A DNA stretch of 64,000 nucleotides from UBA5069 sp963773745 (GCA_963773745.1 CAVZCL010000005.1:2170001-2234000); one strand, 5' to 3'; positions 1-9,690 are shown, counted from the stretch's first letter. Program-made: numbers and translations. The notes: generated by a model from the sequence alone, not told the origin.

Positions 1-1
1 G

Positions 2-148
2 GAGGTAGAGCGCGCGCTGATCGGCATGGCCTCGCAGGGTGAACCCTTCACTTTGTCGCGAGGCAGTGGAGCAGCTTGCACCAACCCTGGGTCATTGGCC
101 CTCTGGCACAAGTCAGGAGTTTTGTTACGGCATGCTCGGGAATCTTAA
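2..148 (+). CDS. 3' end of an unrecognised gene (partial)
   Basis: The frame beginning at base 2 is open from the left edge to a TAA at 146-148 and would encode about 48 C-terminal residues containing ALIGMASQGEPF and SRGSGAA. I do not recognise the family. The stop lies 69 bases before the next start, in the same direction, so it could be the last part of an upstream member of the catabolic operon. The neighbouring genes would fit an aldehyde dehydrogenase or a dehydratase here, but the residues do not show either. Because indels are common in this window, the visible C-terminus may itself be out of frame. Confidence 0.25.
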   Translation, partial: EVERALIGMASQGEPFTLSRGSGAACTNPGSLALWHKSGVLLRHARES

Positions 149-217
149 CAGCCTGACCCAACGCGGCCGGCTGCGCACAGGCCGTTCCGCCGACAACTTG
201 ATGACCTGGAGGCTGCC

Positions 218-1140
218 GTGAATGACCTATCGTACCCAATTGCGCTCGTTCGCTTCTTCCTGCCCGGCAGTGGCGCGCGTGTGGGTGTTCAAGTGGCGGA
301 TGCTGTCCATGACTTGACGTCAGGCGTGGAATCGGTGGCAGCCTGGCTGAGTGCATCCTGCGGACGTGTCGATGAGGCCATTTCCGACCTGCGCACCATG
401 GCTGCCGGCGTCCCATCCTTTCCCAGCGAAACCCTGGACAATTCACCCGACCGCGACCTGCCCCATTGGCTACCCCCTGTTGACGTTCAAGATGTGTGGG
501 CTGCTGGCGTGACCTACCGCGCAGCCGCGCAGCCCGTCAGGAAGAAGCGATTGACGGCGGCGATGTCTACGCACGCGTCTACGTCGCGGCCCGCCCCGAA
601 CTCTTTTTCAAGGCGCGAGCAACCTGGGTCGTTGGCCCGCGCGACGCGGTCGGCATCCGCCGCGACGCCACATGGAATGTGCCCGAGTCCGAATTAGTGC
701 TGCTGATAAACCCAGCGGGCGAAGTTGTGGGGTGGACGATTGGCAACGATATGAGCAGCCGCGATATCGAGGGCGAGAACCCGCTCTACCTGCCCCAGGC
801 CAAGATCTACGAACGTGCTTGTGCACTGGGGCCGCGCGTTGTGCTTGGCCCGCTGCACTCGCAGTGGCCCAGCGTGCCGATAAGTCTTCATGTTGAGCGC
901 GCGGGAGAAACGGTCTTTGCGGGCGAAACTGCGAGCAGCAACATCCGGCGCACGCCTGCTGAACTGGTCGGCTACCTTACACGCGCGCTGCCCGCGCATG
1001 AAGGAGTTGCACTTTTCACCGGCACCGGGATTGTCCCGCCCGAGCCATTTACGCTGGCCGCGGGCGATCTCATTGCCATCAGGATAGAGGGTGCGGGCGA
1101 ACTCGTGAATCACGTTGTCCAGGTCGGGCGCGACGGCTGA
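218..1140 (+). CDS. FAH-family 2-keto-3-deoxy-aldonate dehydratase/hydrolase, one frameshift
   Basis: This is a fumarylacetoacetate-hydrolase-fold protein, about 307 residues after repair. The start is GTG 218, preceded by GGAGG at 208-212. After the N-terminal part ending VWAAGVTYR the frame breaks near base 520, where CGCGC appears for an expected CGCCGC. It resumes with RSRAARQEEA, then DVYARVY, RPELFFKA, the family segment SSRDIEGENPLYLPQ and GTGIVPPEPF. That pattern resembles the archaeal 2-keto-3-deoxy-D-arabinonate dehydratase subgroup, which turns 2-keto-3-deoxy-pentonate into 2-oxoglutarate semialdehyde using Mg2+; substrate assignment is inference. The next gene is an acid-sugar dehydratase, which would supply exactly this kind of 2-keto-3-deoxy acid. 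Other FAH activities, such as diketo-acid hydrolysis, cannot be excluded. The single-base loss is more likely a sequencing error than decay. Confidence 0.75.
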
Positions 1141-1209
1141 TGTGCACTGGTCAAGGCCTGTTTGCGTCTGCCGGCGCAAAAGGGCGTTTCATAGAAAGCG
1201 ATCCTCCTG

Positions 1210-2409
1210 ATGAAGATTACTGCCATTGAGTCCCTTCAGTGGGCTGCGTTTCCGCGCCTGCTCGTCGTGCGCGTTCACACCGATGAGGGGATCGTTGGGC
1301 TGGGCGAGACAGTCGACAAAGTGCCCGGCTCCAAGGGAGCGCTCCATGGCACCGTTGCCCCGCTCGTGCTGGGACAGGACCCGCTCGACATCGAAGGAAT
1401 TTGGCGCTTTGTCATGGACAACATCATGTACCATGGCTACGCAGGCGCAGAGACACGTGCGCTTTCGGCGCTGGAGATTGCGCTGTGGGACATTATGGGG
1501 AAGAAGTATCGCGCGCCGCTCTACCACCTGCTGGGCGGACGCACGCGGACGCGCATTCCCACCTATAACACCTGCATTGGCTTTGGCCCCGTTCAGGACT
1601 ACGCAGCGTGGCAGAGCGACGCCGGCCCATTGGCAAAGTCGCTGCTCGCCGACGGCATCGGCGCCCTCAAGATATGGCCTTTCGATAAGTTTAGCGAGGC
1701 GAGTTTTGGCCAGTTCATCTCGGCGGCGCAGGTTGAAGAAGGGCTGCGCCCTGTGCGCCAGATTCGAGACGCCGTGGGCAGTGCGATGGATATCGGCATC
1801 GAATGCCACTTTCGCTGGAACCGCGTCAGTATGGAGCGCATTGCACGCGCACTCGAGCCTTACGACATTCTCTTCCTCGAGGATGTACTGCCGCCAGTCC
1901 ACCCTGACGAAATCAAGATCCTTGGCGAGCGTACACGCATCCCCATTATCGGCTCAGAGTTGCTTATGACCCGCTGGCAACTTCGCGAATGGATGGAGAA
2001 GCACGTGACGCCGATCCTTATGACCGACCCGGTGTGGAATGGCGGGATCGCAGAGACGCGCAAGATCGCCGCCATGGCCGAAGCCTACGGGTTGCCGCTG
2101 GTGCTGCACAACGTGGCCGGCCCCATCTGCCACGCCGCTTGCATGCACCTGGGTGCGCACATACCCAACCTCTACTTCGTGGAGTCGGTGCGCGCCTTCT
2201 ACAACACCTATTTCACCGAACTGTGCGATTTTTCGGTTACCGTCAGCGAGGGGCAATTGGCTATCCCTGATGGCCCGGGCCTCGGCATCGAGCTTCGCCC
2301 TGCTGCGCTCGAGCGGCCGGACCTCACGCGCACTCTCTCCGAAGGAGAGGGGCTGGCGCAGGGTCGTCGCGCAATGGGCGACCACTGGGCGGTCGAGGCA
2401 ATTCGCTAG
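1210..2409 (+). CDS. Enolase-superfamily acid-sugar dehydratase (mandelate racemase subgroup)
   Basis: The protein has 399 residues, the normal family length, with an N-terminal capping domain (about 1-115) and a C-terminal beta/alpha barrel. Three acidic metal ligands fall at E198 (IGIECHF), E224 (LFLEDV) and E250 (IIGSEL). Their 26/26 spacing matches mandelate racemase D195/E221/E247. K154 (GALKIWPF) and H300 (VLHNVAG) are the likely acid/base residues. Such enzymes abstract the proton alpha to the carboxylate of an aldonate and eliminate water to give a 2-keto-3-deoxy acid. The FAH gene just upstream would consume that product, so the two form a plausible non-phosphorylative pair. No strong Shine-Dalgarno precedes ATG 1210. 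The exact sugar acid (pentonate, fuconate, galactonate) cannot be told from sequence. Confidence 0.85.
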   Translation: MKITAIESLQWAAFPRLLVVRVHTDEGIVGLGETVDKVPGSKGALHGTVAPLVLGQDPLDIEGIWRFVMDNIMYHGYAGAETRALSALEIALWDIMGKKYRAPLYHLLGGRTRTRIPTYNTCIGFGPVQDYAAWQSDAGPLAKSLLADGIGALKIWPFDKFSEASFGQFISAAQVEEGLRPVRQIRDAVGSAMDIGIECHFRWNRVSMERIARALEPYDILFLEDVLPPVHPDEIKILGERTRIPIIGSELLMTRWQLREWMEKHVTPILMTDPVWNGGIAETRKIAAMAEAYGLPLVLHNVAGPICHAACMHLGAHIPNLYFVESVRAFYNTYFTELCDFSVTVSEGQLAIPDGPGLGIELRPAALERPDLTRTLSEGEGLAQGRRAMGDHWAVEAIR

Positions 2410-2963
2410 GGGTGACGGGATACCTCCTCCCAAAGCGCTGCTTCGACGCCCGAAATGTGCGCAGCTGCTCTATCCGGTCGGTCGATGTAACGCTGGCTGC
2501 TTGCGCATCGAAGTAAGCACAATTGTCGCCGGGGTCAGGCTCTCCACGTCGCGGTCGCCGCAGGGGTGGGGATACTCGCACTGTTGAGTCTTCAATCACA
2601 GAGGATCTCAAACAACCTTGAAGCACAGAATCAGCGGGTGCACGCACCGGTTGTCAGAAGAACGCGCGTAACGCAGCTCGCAGTCTCCTCTGGTTGTTCA
2701 ACGCCGGTGAAAAGTTCCCTCTGATGGTGGACTGGCGTCAAACCTCACAAACAACCCGTGCTTGCACCACACAAATAACCGGCTTGACACCCGATGCTGT
2801 TGCAGATACACTCCCTCCATCCACAGTAATTACAAGATGACAGCAGGTTGTGCACTGTTCCCGGCAACTGTGCAGTGTTCCTGGCAACGATGTGCTTGTG
2901 TGTCGCTGTCACTGACAGGCTGCCGTCGCAGCGAGCAAAGGGAATGCCTGGAGACTTCGGCTC
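2410..2963 (+). promoter_or_regulatory. Regulatory gap upstream of the GntR gene: promoter, tandem repeat and dyad
   Basis: No gene is evident in this 554-base gap. A good sigma-70-type promoter is visible: TTGACA at 2784-2789, a 17-base spacer, and TACACT at 2807-2812. Downstream of it, two 20-base direct repeats (2851-2870 and 2871-2890) match at 16 of 20 positions. They are followed by an odd-length palindrome CTGTCACTGACAG at 2906-2918. All lie in the presumed leader of the GntR gene, whose TTG start is at 2964. Their position suits autoregulation by the GntR protein, but that is inference. Confidence 0.55.
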
Positions 2964-3764
2964 TTGCGCATCAATACCAGGATCGATCGCTTTAGCTACC
3001 TACCATTCTATGCGCAAGTGCGCGAGGCGTTGCGCGAGGCAATCGAGCACGGCGATGCGTCTCCAAACGAGCAGTTGCCGAGCGAAGTCAAGCTTTGCAG
3101 CCTCTTTGACGTGAGCCGCACAGTCGTGCGTCAGGCGCTCGTCGGCCTCGAACGCGAGGGCTTGCTTGTACGCCGCAAGGGACGCGGCACCTTCGTCGCC
3201 CAGCCCAAGATCGGCGAAAGCATGTTCAAGGAGCCAACGGGCTTCTTCCAGGACATGGCAAGCAAAGGCAAGACTGTCGTCTCGCAGGTCCTCAAACAGA
3301 GTGTGATGCCGTGCTCACCGCGCATCGCCGAGAAGCTGCAGATCGACGAGGGTGCGCAGGTCATTCAGATCGACCGCATTCGCTTTGTCAATGATGAGCC
3401 CATCGTCTTCGTATCCACCTGGTTGCCCTACGCACTCTGCCCTGGCGTCGCCCGGGTGGACCTGACCCACAAGTCCCTTTACGACTATCTTGAAAGCAGG
3501 TGCGGTATCGTTGTCGCACGCGGCCGGCGCATCATCCGGGCGGTGATCGCTAGCGAGCATGAGGCGCACCTCTTGTCCGTCGCACCGGGCTCGCCGTTGA
3601 TTTCGCTCGAAAGTATCGGCTACCTCGAAGACGGAACGCCAGTCGAGCATTATCAAGCGCTACACCGGGGCGACCGCGCCTTGTTTGAAGTTGACCTGGT
3701 TCGCAAACAAGAAAACGCGCCGCTGTCGTCTGGACCCGGCGCGGGGAATGGCACATTTCACTAA
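2964..3764 (+). CDS. GntR/HutC-family transcriptional regulator with UTRA domain
   Basis: This is a 266-residue regulator. The start is a TTG at 2964, chosen because GGAGA at 2950-2954 sits nine bases upstream and the GntR wing-helix domain begins right after (LPFYAQVREALREAIEHG). Residues about 10-75 form the winged helix, with the family signature LPSEVKLCSLFDVSRTVVRQ and a wing RRKGRGTFV. Residues about 95-250 form a UTRA effector domain, seen in QIDRIRFVNDEPIVF, TWLPYALCPG and SLYDYLESRCGI. HutC-type proteins bind operators as dimers and release on binding a small sugar or acid. It sits between the dehydratase genes and the isomerase/transporter genes, so it probably senses the imported sugar or its acid. 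Candidate operators lie at 2851-2918. Confidence 0.9.
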   Translation: MRINTRIDRFSYLPFYAQVREALREAIEHGDASPNEQLPSEVKLCSLFDVSRTVVRQALVGLEREGLLVRRKGRGTFVAQPKIGESMFKEPTGFFQDMASKGKTVVSQVLKQSVMPCSPRIAEKLQIDEGAQVIQIDRIRFVNDEPIVFVSTWLPYALCPGVARVDLTHKSLYDYLESRCGIVVARGRRIIRAVIASEHEAHLLSVAPGSPLISLESIGYLEDGTPVEHYQALHRGDRALFEVDLVRKQENAPLSSGPGAGNGTFH

Positions 3765-3873
3765 GGGGTACTCAAGGCAAAACCATCAGCCTGGATGCAA
3801 AGACCTTGAAGTTGGCAACTGGTTTAATTCCTGCGACGCCTTCAATTGAACAATCCAGAAGGAGAACTTCGTC

Positions 3874-4747
3874 ATGGCAATGAAAGTCGGCATCGATAGC
3901 TACTGTTTCCATCGCTACTTTGGCGAAGTTTACGGCCACCAGACTCCGCCGCCGCCTGAAGAGCGCATGACCATGGAGGACTTTTTAGCCTTTGCCAAGA
4001 GGCTCGAGGTCGATGGTGTCTCGCTGGAATCCTGCTTCTTTCCCAGCTTTGACGCAGGCTGGTTTGCCGATCTCAAGGCACAGCTTGATGACTACGGTTT
4101 CGACCGCGTCTACGCCTGGGGCCACCCGGACGGCCTTGAAGCGGGGAAGAATCGTGCTGCCTTTGATGATATGATTGCGCAGATTCCCAACGCTGCGGCA
4201 ATTGGCGCTCCTGTCATGCGCATTGTTGCCAGCAGCCTGATGTTCCGCTTCGAGCCGCATGGCCCTCAACTGGATATCCTCAGCGAGTGGCTCAAGGAAG
4301 CCGTTGTCGTCGCCGAGGCCAACGGCGTCAAGCTGGCCGTGGAAAATCACATCGACTATACCGTCCGACGAGTGTGTTGAACTGCTCGATCGCGTGGATT
4401 CGCCCTGGCTGGGGCTGAACTTCGACACCGGAAACTTTATGCGGCTGCTCGATGACCCGGTGGATGGCGCACGCAAACTCGCCCCACGTGTTCTGGCAAC
4501 ACACATCAAGGACCTCAAGCCCGTCAAGGGATTGAATGTCCGTGAATGGTATTTCTTCTCTTCGACGCCCGTCGGTGAGGGGCTGGTGGACAACCAGGCG
4601 CTGGCGCAGATTCTGCACGATGCCGATTATCAGGGCTTCCTTGCGGTCGAAACCGATTCGCTCCACCCCGACTACGAAAACCGCGAGCACTGGGCCGTGG
4701 AGCAATCCGTGCGCGAACTCAAGCGCATCGCCGCCGGTGTGCGCTAA
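3874..4747 (+). CDS. Sugar phosphate isomerase/epimerase-family TIM barrel (copy 1), one frameshift
   Basis: This belongs to the xylose-isomerase-like/AP-endonuclease-2 TIM-barrel family, about 290 residues after repair. ATG 3874 follows AGAAGGAGA nine bases upstream. The frame runs to NHIDYT, where an apparent extra base near 4363 causes a premature TGA at 4378. The correct frame continues with SDECVELLDRVDSPWLGL, then NFDTGN, ATHIKDLK and AVETDS. The metal-ligand pattern of the family is present: E in VENH, D in FDTGN, H in THIKD and E near the end. These enzymes isomerise or epimerise keto-sugars or inosose-like compounds with a divalent metal. It begins the operon that continues with the MocA-type dehydrogenase 18 bases downstream. 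Substrate is unknown. Confidence 0.8.
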
Positions 4748-4765
4748 CGAGAGGCCGAGAAAGCC

Positions 4766-5935
4766 ATGCGAACAATGAACGTTGCAATCATCGGCACCAA
4801 GTTCATGGGCAAGGCACACAGCAACGCCTGGCTCAATGCACCCCACTTCTTCGACATGAACATCAAGCCCGTGCTCAAAGTTGCGTGCGGGCAGGATGAG
4901 GCTTCGCTCAAGGCGTTTGCCGATCGCTGGGGCTGGGAAGAAACAGCCATCGACTGGCGCGATGTGGTGGGCCGCACAGACATTGACATTGTGGATATTG
5001 CAGTGCCCACCTATCTGCACCGCGAAATTGCGATTGCAGCGGCCGAAGCCGGCAAGCATATCTTCTGCGAAAAGCCCTTTGCCATCTCCGTGGCCGACGC
5101 AAACGCCATGTATGAAGCCGCAGACAAGGCCGGTATTGTCCACTACCTGAATCACAATTACCGCCGCTTGCCTGCAATCATGCTCGCCAAGCAGTTGATC
5201 GACGAGGGCAAGATTGGCCGCATCTTTCACTGGCGGGGCGCCTATCTACAGGATTGGATCGTGGACCCGGAGTTCCCTCTCACCTGGCACTTGCGCCAGG
5301 AGACCGCCGGTGCTGGACCCCACGCCGATCTCAACTCGCACAGCATTGACCTCGCGCGCTTCCTCGTGGGCGATATCAAGGCCGTCAATGCAATGATGTC
5401 GACCTTCATCAAGGAGCGACCGCTGCCTGGAGCGGGTGCGGCCACGTTCAGCGCAGGCAGCGGCGCGGCAGCCGAAATGGGCGCTGTCACGGTCGACGAC
5501 GCATCTTTCATGCTGGCAGAATTTGAAAATGGCGCACTTGGTGCGTTCGAGGCCTCACGCTTCGCTTCGGGCCGCAAGAACTACAACTACTTTGAAATCT
5601 ATGGCAGCAAGGGCAGCATCGTGTTCAACCTTGAACGCCTGAACGAGCTCGGCCTCTTTCTGCGCGATGATCCAGCCTACGCTCAGGGCTTCCGCACGAT
5701 CATTGCCACTGAGGGCGGGCAGCACGCGTACGTGGCCAACTGGTGGCCGCCGGGCCACACGATAGGCTACGAACATGGCTTTCACCATGCCGTCGTCGAT
5801 TTCATGCATGCGATTGAAACCGGCGGCACGATTGCGCCCAACTTCCTGGACGGCGTGCGCGAAATGGAAGTGCTGGCAGCCGGCATGCGCGCTGCCCAGT
5901 CCGGCTGCCGCGTTGAGATTCGAGACGTATCCTGA
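4766..5935 (+). CDS. Gfo/Idh/MocA-family NAD(P)-dependent oxidoreductase
   Basis: The protein has 389 residues. An N-terminal Rossmann fold (about 1-125) opens with NVAIIGTKFMGKAHSNAW, a variant of the usual GxGxxG in which the middle glycine is threonine/lysine (GTKFMG). The family signature FCEKPFAISVADANAM follows, carrying the conserved EKP lysine. The C-terminal alpha/beta substrate domain (about 130-375) contains WHLRQETAGAGPHADLNSHSID, where the D-x3-H pair is typical of myo-inositol-dehydrogenase-like enzymes. Such enzymes oxidise a cyclitol or sugar hydroxyl with NAD(P)+. The gene follows the first TIM-barrel isomerase by 18 bases and precedes the second by about 67, an arrangement often seen in sugar or inositol catabolic operons. 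The substrate is not deducible. Confidence 0.88.
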   Translation: MRTMNVAIIGTKFMGKAHSNAWLNAPHFFDMNIKPVLKVACGQDEASLKAFADRWGWEETAIDWRDVVGRTDIDIVDIAVPTYLHREIAIAAAEAGKHIFCEKPFAISVADANAMYEAADKAGIVHYLNHNYRRLPAIMLAKQLIDEGKIGRIFHWRGAYLQDWIVDPEFPLTWHLRQETAGAGPHADLNSHSIDLARFLVGDIKAVNAMMSTFIKERPLPGAGAATFSAGSGAAAEMGAVTVDDASFMLAEFENGALGAFEASRFASGRKNYNYFEIYGSKGSIVFNLERLNELGLFLRDDPAYAQGFRTIIATEGGQHAYVANWWPPGHTIGYEHGFHHAVVDFMHAIETGGTIAPNFLDGVREMEVLAAGMRAAQSGCRVEIRDVS

Positions 5936-6002
5936 CAAACCTGTGGGGGCGGCGCTGTCGTCGTCCCCATCCCCACCCTCGCCCCTTAGTGGAGCACGAG
6001 CC

Positions 6003-6897
6003 ATGCGATTCGGCGTCAACACATTTGTTTGGACCTCTCCGTTTTCCACAAGCCGCGATTTGCACTTGCTGGACAAAGCGGCCCAAATGGGCTTTGACAC
6101 GTTGGAAATTGCGATCGAAGAGCCCGCCCTGGTTGATACTGGCGGCGCTGGGTGCAAAGGCAGGCGACGTGGGCCTCGGCTTGGTTCTCTGTGGCGCGTT
6201 TGGCCCTGGGCGCAATCTGAGCAGCAGCAATGCGAGTGAAGTCGAGGCGGCAGAAGAGTACCTGCGCTGGATGATCGACGCGGCCGCAGAGGTGGGTTCG
6301 CCGGTGATTGGCGGGCCAATGTACTCGGCCGTTGGCAAGGAGCGCCTCCCTACGCAGCCGGCACGCGCTGCCGAGTGGCAGCGCGCGGCCGAACAACTGC
6401 ACAAGTGGGCGACCTATGCGGGTCGTCACAATGTGCGCCTCGCTTTCGAGGCGCTGAATCGCTTTGAGAATGACATGGTCAACGTGGCCTCGCAAGGATT
6501 GGCCCTGATCGACGCTGCTGGTGACCCGCGCGACGCCGCCGGTGCGCCTTTGCTTGGCCTGCATCTGGACACCTTCCACATGCACCTTGAGGAAAAGAAC
6601 TCCGCTGCGGCCATCCGTGCAACGGGCGAGCACCTCCTGCATTTCCATGCCTGCGAGAATGACCGCGGTGTCCCCGGAACGGGGCAGGTGCACTGGCAGA
6701 GCATCGCTCAGGCGCTGGCCGAAATCGGCTACGATCGTGCCGTGGTGATCGAATCGTTCACACCCCAGGTCGCTTCGATTGCGCGTGCGGTCTGTATCTG
6801 GCGCCCAATCGCACCCGATCAGGACACAATCGCACGCGATGGTCTGGCATTTCTCAAGCCATTGCTGGGTGCAGAAGCACCTGCGGAGGCGCAATAG
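6003..6897 (+). CDS. Sugar phosphate isomerase/epimerase-family TIM barrel (copy 2), one frameshift
   Basis: This is about 298 residues after repair. The start ATG 6003 opens MRFGVNTFVWTSPFS, typical of D-tagatose/D-psicose 3-epimerase-like proteins. The frame reads to EEPALVD, breaks near base 6138, and resumes with LAALGAKAGDVGLGLVLCGAF. It then carries LAFEALNRFEND (metal-ligand E), LDTFHMHLEE (D and H), HFHACENDRG (H) and VVIESFTP (E), so the metal site of this family is complete. Ketose 3-epimerases use Mn2+ or Co2+ for C3 epimerisation, and a ketose substrate would fit the sugar importer encoded immediately downstream. The stop at 6895-6897 lies only two bases from the ABC ATPase start, indicating one transcript. 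The single-base break is probably a read error. Confidence 0.8.
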
Positions 6898-6899
6898 AC

Positions 6900-8549
6900 A
6901 TGGCGACAGAAGCCGTTGCACCTGAACCCTCCTCAATATCAACGCGCTCCACAGCGTCTGCGCCAACCGTGCCGTCTGCAACCCAGGCGCCCATTCTTGA
7001 GGTGCGCCATGTGAGCAAACGCTTCCCCGGCGTGGTGGCGCTTGATGACGTGTCGATTCCCTTTTTGCCCGGTGAGATCCACGCTGTGGTTGGCGAGAAC
7101 GGGGCAGGCAAATCCACCTTGATGAAGATACTGGCCGGGGCCTACATACCGGACAGCGGTGAAATCGTCTTTCAGGGGCGCACTGTGCACTTCGCCCATC
7201 CGCGCCAGGCGCAGCATGCGGGCATCAGCATTATCTACCAGGAATTCAATCTGCTTCCCGAGCGCACCGTAGCGGAAAACATCTTCCTTGGCCGCGAACC
7301 CACGCGCATGGGGGTCATTGACGCCGCGCGGCTCAGGCAGGATACGGTTCGCGTGCTTGAGGAAGTGGACGCAGCGCACTTGATTTCGCCTGACGTCGAG
7401 GTGAAGAATCTTTCCGTTGCTGAGCAGCAAATTGTTGAAATCGCCAAGGCGCTCTCTTTTGAGGCCAAAGTTCTCATTATGGATGAGCCCACCGCCGCAC
7501 TTTCCATGACGGAAGTTGCCGGGCTCACGCGGTTGATCCACAAACTCGTCGATCAGGGCATGACGATTCTCTTCATCTCGCACCGCTTCACCGAGGTCTT
7601 CGGCCTTGCCCGGCGCATATCGGTGCTCAAGGACGGACGGCTTGTGGATACCGTCATGACGGCCGATGTGACGCCACCCGAGGTGATCAAGATGATGGTG
7701 GGGCGCGAACTCAATCGCTACTTTCCGCCGCGCGGTGAGCCGGACGATTTTGGCGAGGTCGTGCTGAGTGTGCGCCACGGCAGCAACGCGCGCTTGCGCG
7801 ACATCAACCTGGATTTGCGCAAGGGGGAGATTCTGGGCATCGCCGGGCTGCAGGGATCGGGGCGCACCGAACTTGCGCGCGCCATTTTTGGCGCGGATCC
7901 TTTCACAAGCGGCGCCATGAGCCTCAACGGGCAACCCATCGACATGCGTGCGCCGCAGGTCGCGATTGGCGCCGGTATGGGTTTTGTAACCGAGGATCGC
8001 AAGGGTGAGGGAATCTTTCCCAATCAGCCGCTCAACGACAACATTCTTGCCGCCGTGCGCGCGATGGATTCAATGTTGCGCCGGCTGCTGCCGCTGGGCA
8101 CCAGGCAGCAACCGCAACTCGCGCTCGACGTTGCACGCCAGGTGGATGTGCGCGCCCCCAACCTTGCCCAGGAAGTGCAGTACCTCTCCGGCGGCAACCA
8201 GCAGAAGGTGGTGCTTGCCAAGTGGCTCGCCTCCACCTGCAAGGTATTCATCTTTGACGAACCCACACGCGGCATCGATGTGGAGGCGAAGGCCAGCATC
8301 CATGACATGGTGCGCGACCTGGCAAAAAGTGGCACAGCGGTCCTCATGATCTCTTCCGAATTGCCGGAGGTCATCGGCATGAGCGACCGCATCCTTGTGA
8401 TGTGGGACGGCGCGATTGTCGGTGAGCTTGAGGGCGGCGCGACTGAAGAGGAGATCATGCTCGTCGCCACGGGCCACGCCGACGCCACGGACCACGCTGA
8501 CGCGACGCCAGCGAACGCACCGGACCCTGCATTCTCCGCTATGGCCTGA
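6900..8549 (+). CDS. Sugar ABC importer ATP-binding protein (RbsA/XylG/MglA type)
   Basis: This 549-residue protein has two fused nucleotide-binding domains, the usual layout of CUT2 carbohydrate ATPases. The first domain has Walker A GENGAGKS (about 65-72), signature LSVAEQQ and Walker B VLIMDEPTAAL. The second has a degenerate Walker A GLQGSGRTE, signature LSGGNQQK and Walker B VFIFDEPTRGID. The first 30 residues are a Ser/Thr/Pro-rich extension and the last 30 a His/Asp/Ala-rich tail. Neither belongs to the family core. It would energise import of a monosaccharide with the two permeases at 8595 and 9761 and the lipoprotein at 10958. The start, two bases after the preceding stop with GGAGG upstream, implies co-translation with the epimerase gene. 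Confidence 0.95.
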   Translation: MATEAVAPEPSSISTRSTASAPTVPSATQAPILEVRHVSKRFPGVVALDDVSIPFLPGEIHAVVGENGAGKSTLMKILAGAYIPDSGEIVFQGRTVHFAHPRQAQHAGISIIYQEFNLLPERTVAENIFLGREPTRMGVIDAARLRQDTVRVLEEVDAAHLISPDVEVKNLSVAEQQIVEIAKALSFEAKVLIMDEPTAALSMTEVAGLTRLIHKLVDQGMTILFISHRFTEVFGLARRISVLKDGRLVDTVMTADVTPPEVIKMMVGRELNRYFPPRGEPDDFGEVVLSVRHGSNARLRDINLDLRKGEILGIAGLQGSGRTELARAIFGADPFTSGAMSLNGQPIDMRAPQVAIGAGMGFVTEDRKGEGIFPNQPLNDNILAAVRAMDSMLRRLLPLGTRQQPQLALDVARQVDVRAPNLAQEVQYLSGGNQQKVVLAKWLASTCKVFIFDEPTRGIDVEAKASIHDMVRDLAKSGTAVLMISSELPEVIGMSDRILVMWDGAIVGELEGGATEEEIMLVATGHADATDHADATPANAPDPAFSAMA

Positions 8550-8594
8550 GTTCGGCCTTCATTAGCGCACCTGCCGCGAAAGGAACGGGACTGC

Positions 8595-9599
8595 ATGTCC
8601 GTCTCAACCAGCACCCCTGCAACCAACGATTCGGGCTTCGCCGCCTGGGTGCGCAGCCTGCGCATACCGCCCGTCTTCATCATGCTTGTCATCGTGTTTG
8701 TCGTCTCGGTGCTGCTCGACATGGCCTTTGGGCGGGGGCAATTCACCGATTCGACGATGCTGATCAACATTGTTGTGCGCTCGGTCGCGCTTGGCATTGT
8801 GGCTGTCGGCCAGACCTTCGTGATGATTGGTGCATCAATCGATCTCTCCGTCGCTTTCATGATCAGCGTGACGGCTGTCATGGCCTCATATCTCATGCAG
8901 GGTGACCCCTCACGCGTGCCCATGGCCGTGATAACCTGCTTCGCAATCGGCGCCTTCGTTGGCCTGGTAAACGGGCTGATCATCACCAAGCTCGGGGTTA
9001 ACGCCTTCATCACCACACTGGGCGTGGGGCTGTTGCTCAAAGGCGTGCTCAACGCATCGTTCGAGAACTTCGTGGGTTCGGTGCCCGCCAGCTTTCAGAT
9101 GCTCGGCTACGGCACATTGGGCTGGCTTCCCATCTCGGTGGTGGTGCTTCTCGGCATCACGCTTGCCGGCTGGTTCGTGCTTCGACGCACGCGCTTCGGC
9201 GCCCATCTCTACGCTGTGGGCGGCAACACCGACGTGGCGCGCCTCTCCGGCCTGCGCACGGATCGCGTCATCATTGGCGCACACATTTTCTGCAGCATGA
9301 CGGCCGTACTGACGGGGCTCTTCGTTGTGAGCCGTCTGCGCTCCGGCGCCCCCTGGGTGGGCCCGGATGGTCTCTACGATCTTGAGTCGATTGCCGCGGT
9401 GGTGGTTGGCGGCACGGCGCTTTCGGGAGGCAAGGGCGGCGTAATGGGAACACTTGCTGGTGTTCTAATCTTCGGCGTTCTCGACTCCATCTTCAATCAG
9501 CTCGGCGTCGATACATTCCTCAAGCAGGTGCTGCGCGGCATGATCATCATCATCGCGGTGGCGAGCTATACGATTCGCTCGAGTGAGCCAGCGGCCTGA
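8595..9599 (+). CDS. Sugar ABC importer permease 1 (RbsC/XylH family)
   Basis: The protein has 334 residues and eight to ten hydrophobic segments, matching BPD_transp_2-type permeases of CUT2 importers. The family segment VGQTFVMIGASIDLSVAFM lies near residue 85, where the canonical form is GGIDLSVG. The ATPase-coupling region reads YAVGGNTDVARLSGLRTDR, and a late LSGGKGGVMGTLAGV also fits the family. It lies 45 bases after the ATPase gene with AAAGGA upstream of ATG 8595. It should pair in the membrane with the product at 9761, since CUT2 importers usually use a homodimer or two related permeases. Here the two differ clearly in sequence, suggesting a heterodimeric channel. Confidence 0.93.
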   Translation: MSVSTSTPATNDSGFAAWVRSLRIPPVFIMLVIVFVVSVLLDMAFGRGQFTDSTMLINIVVRSVALGIVAVGQTFVMIGASIDLSVAFMISVTAVMASYLMQGDPSRVPMAVITCFAIGAFVGLVNGLIITKLGVNAFITTLGVGLLLKGVLNASFENFVGSVPASFQMLGYGTLGWLPISVVVLLGITLAGWFVLRRTRFGAHLYAVGGNTDVARLSGLRTDRVIIGAHIFCSMTAVLTGLFVVSRLRSGAPWVGPDGLYDLESIAAVVVGGTALSGGKGGVMGTLAGVLIFGVLDSIFNQLGVDTFLKQVLRGMIIIIAVASYTIRSSEPAA

Positions 9600-9663
9600 G
9601 AATCCAGGTGGCTTGCTCTCCCAGGTCAGTTGGGGTGAGGGCTTCCACGTTTTCAAATTGACA

Positions 9664-9690
9664 TGAAGTTCCGCAACTACCCGGAACTTC
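9664..9690. repeat. Small inverted repeat between the two permease genes
   Basis: The 161-base gap between the permease genes contains GAAGTTCCG and its complement CGGAACTTC separated by a short loop. There is no T-run, so it may be an mRNA-stabilising or processing hairpin rather than a terminator. Otherwise I see nothing in the gap. Confidence 0.35.
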
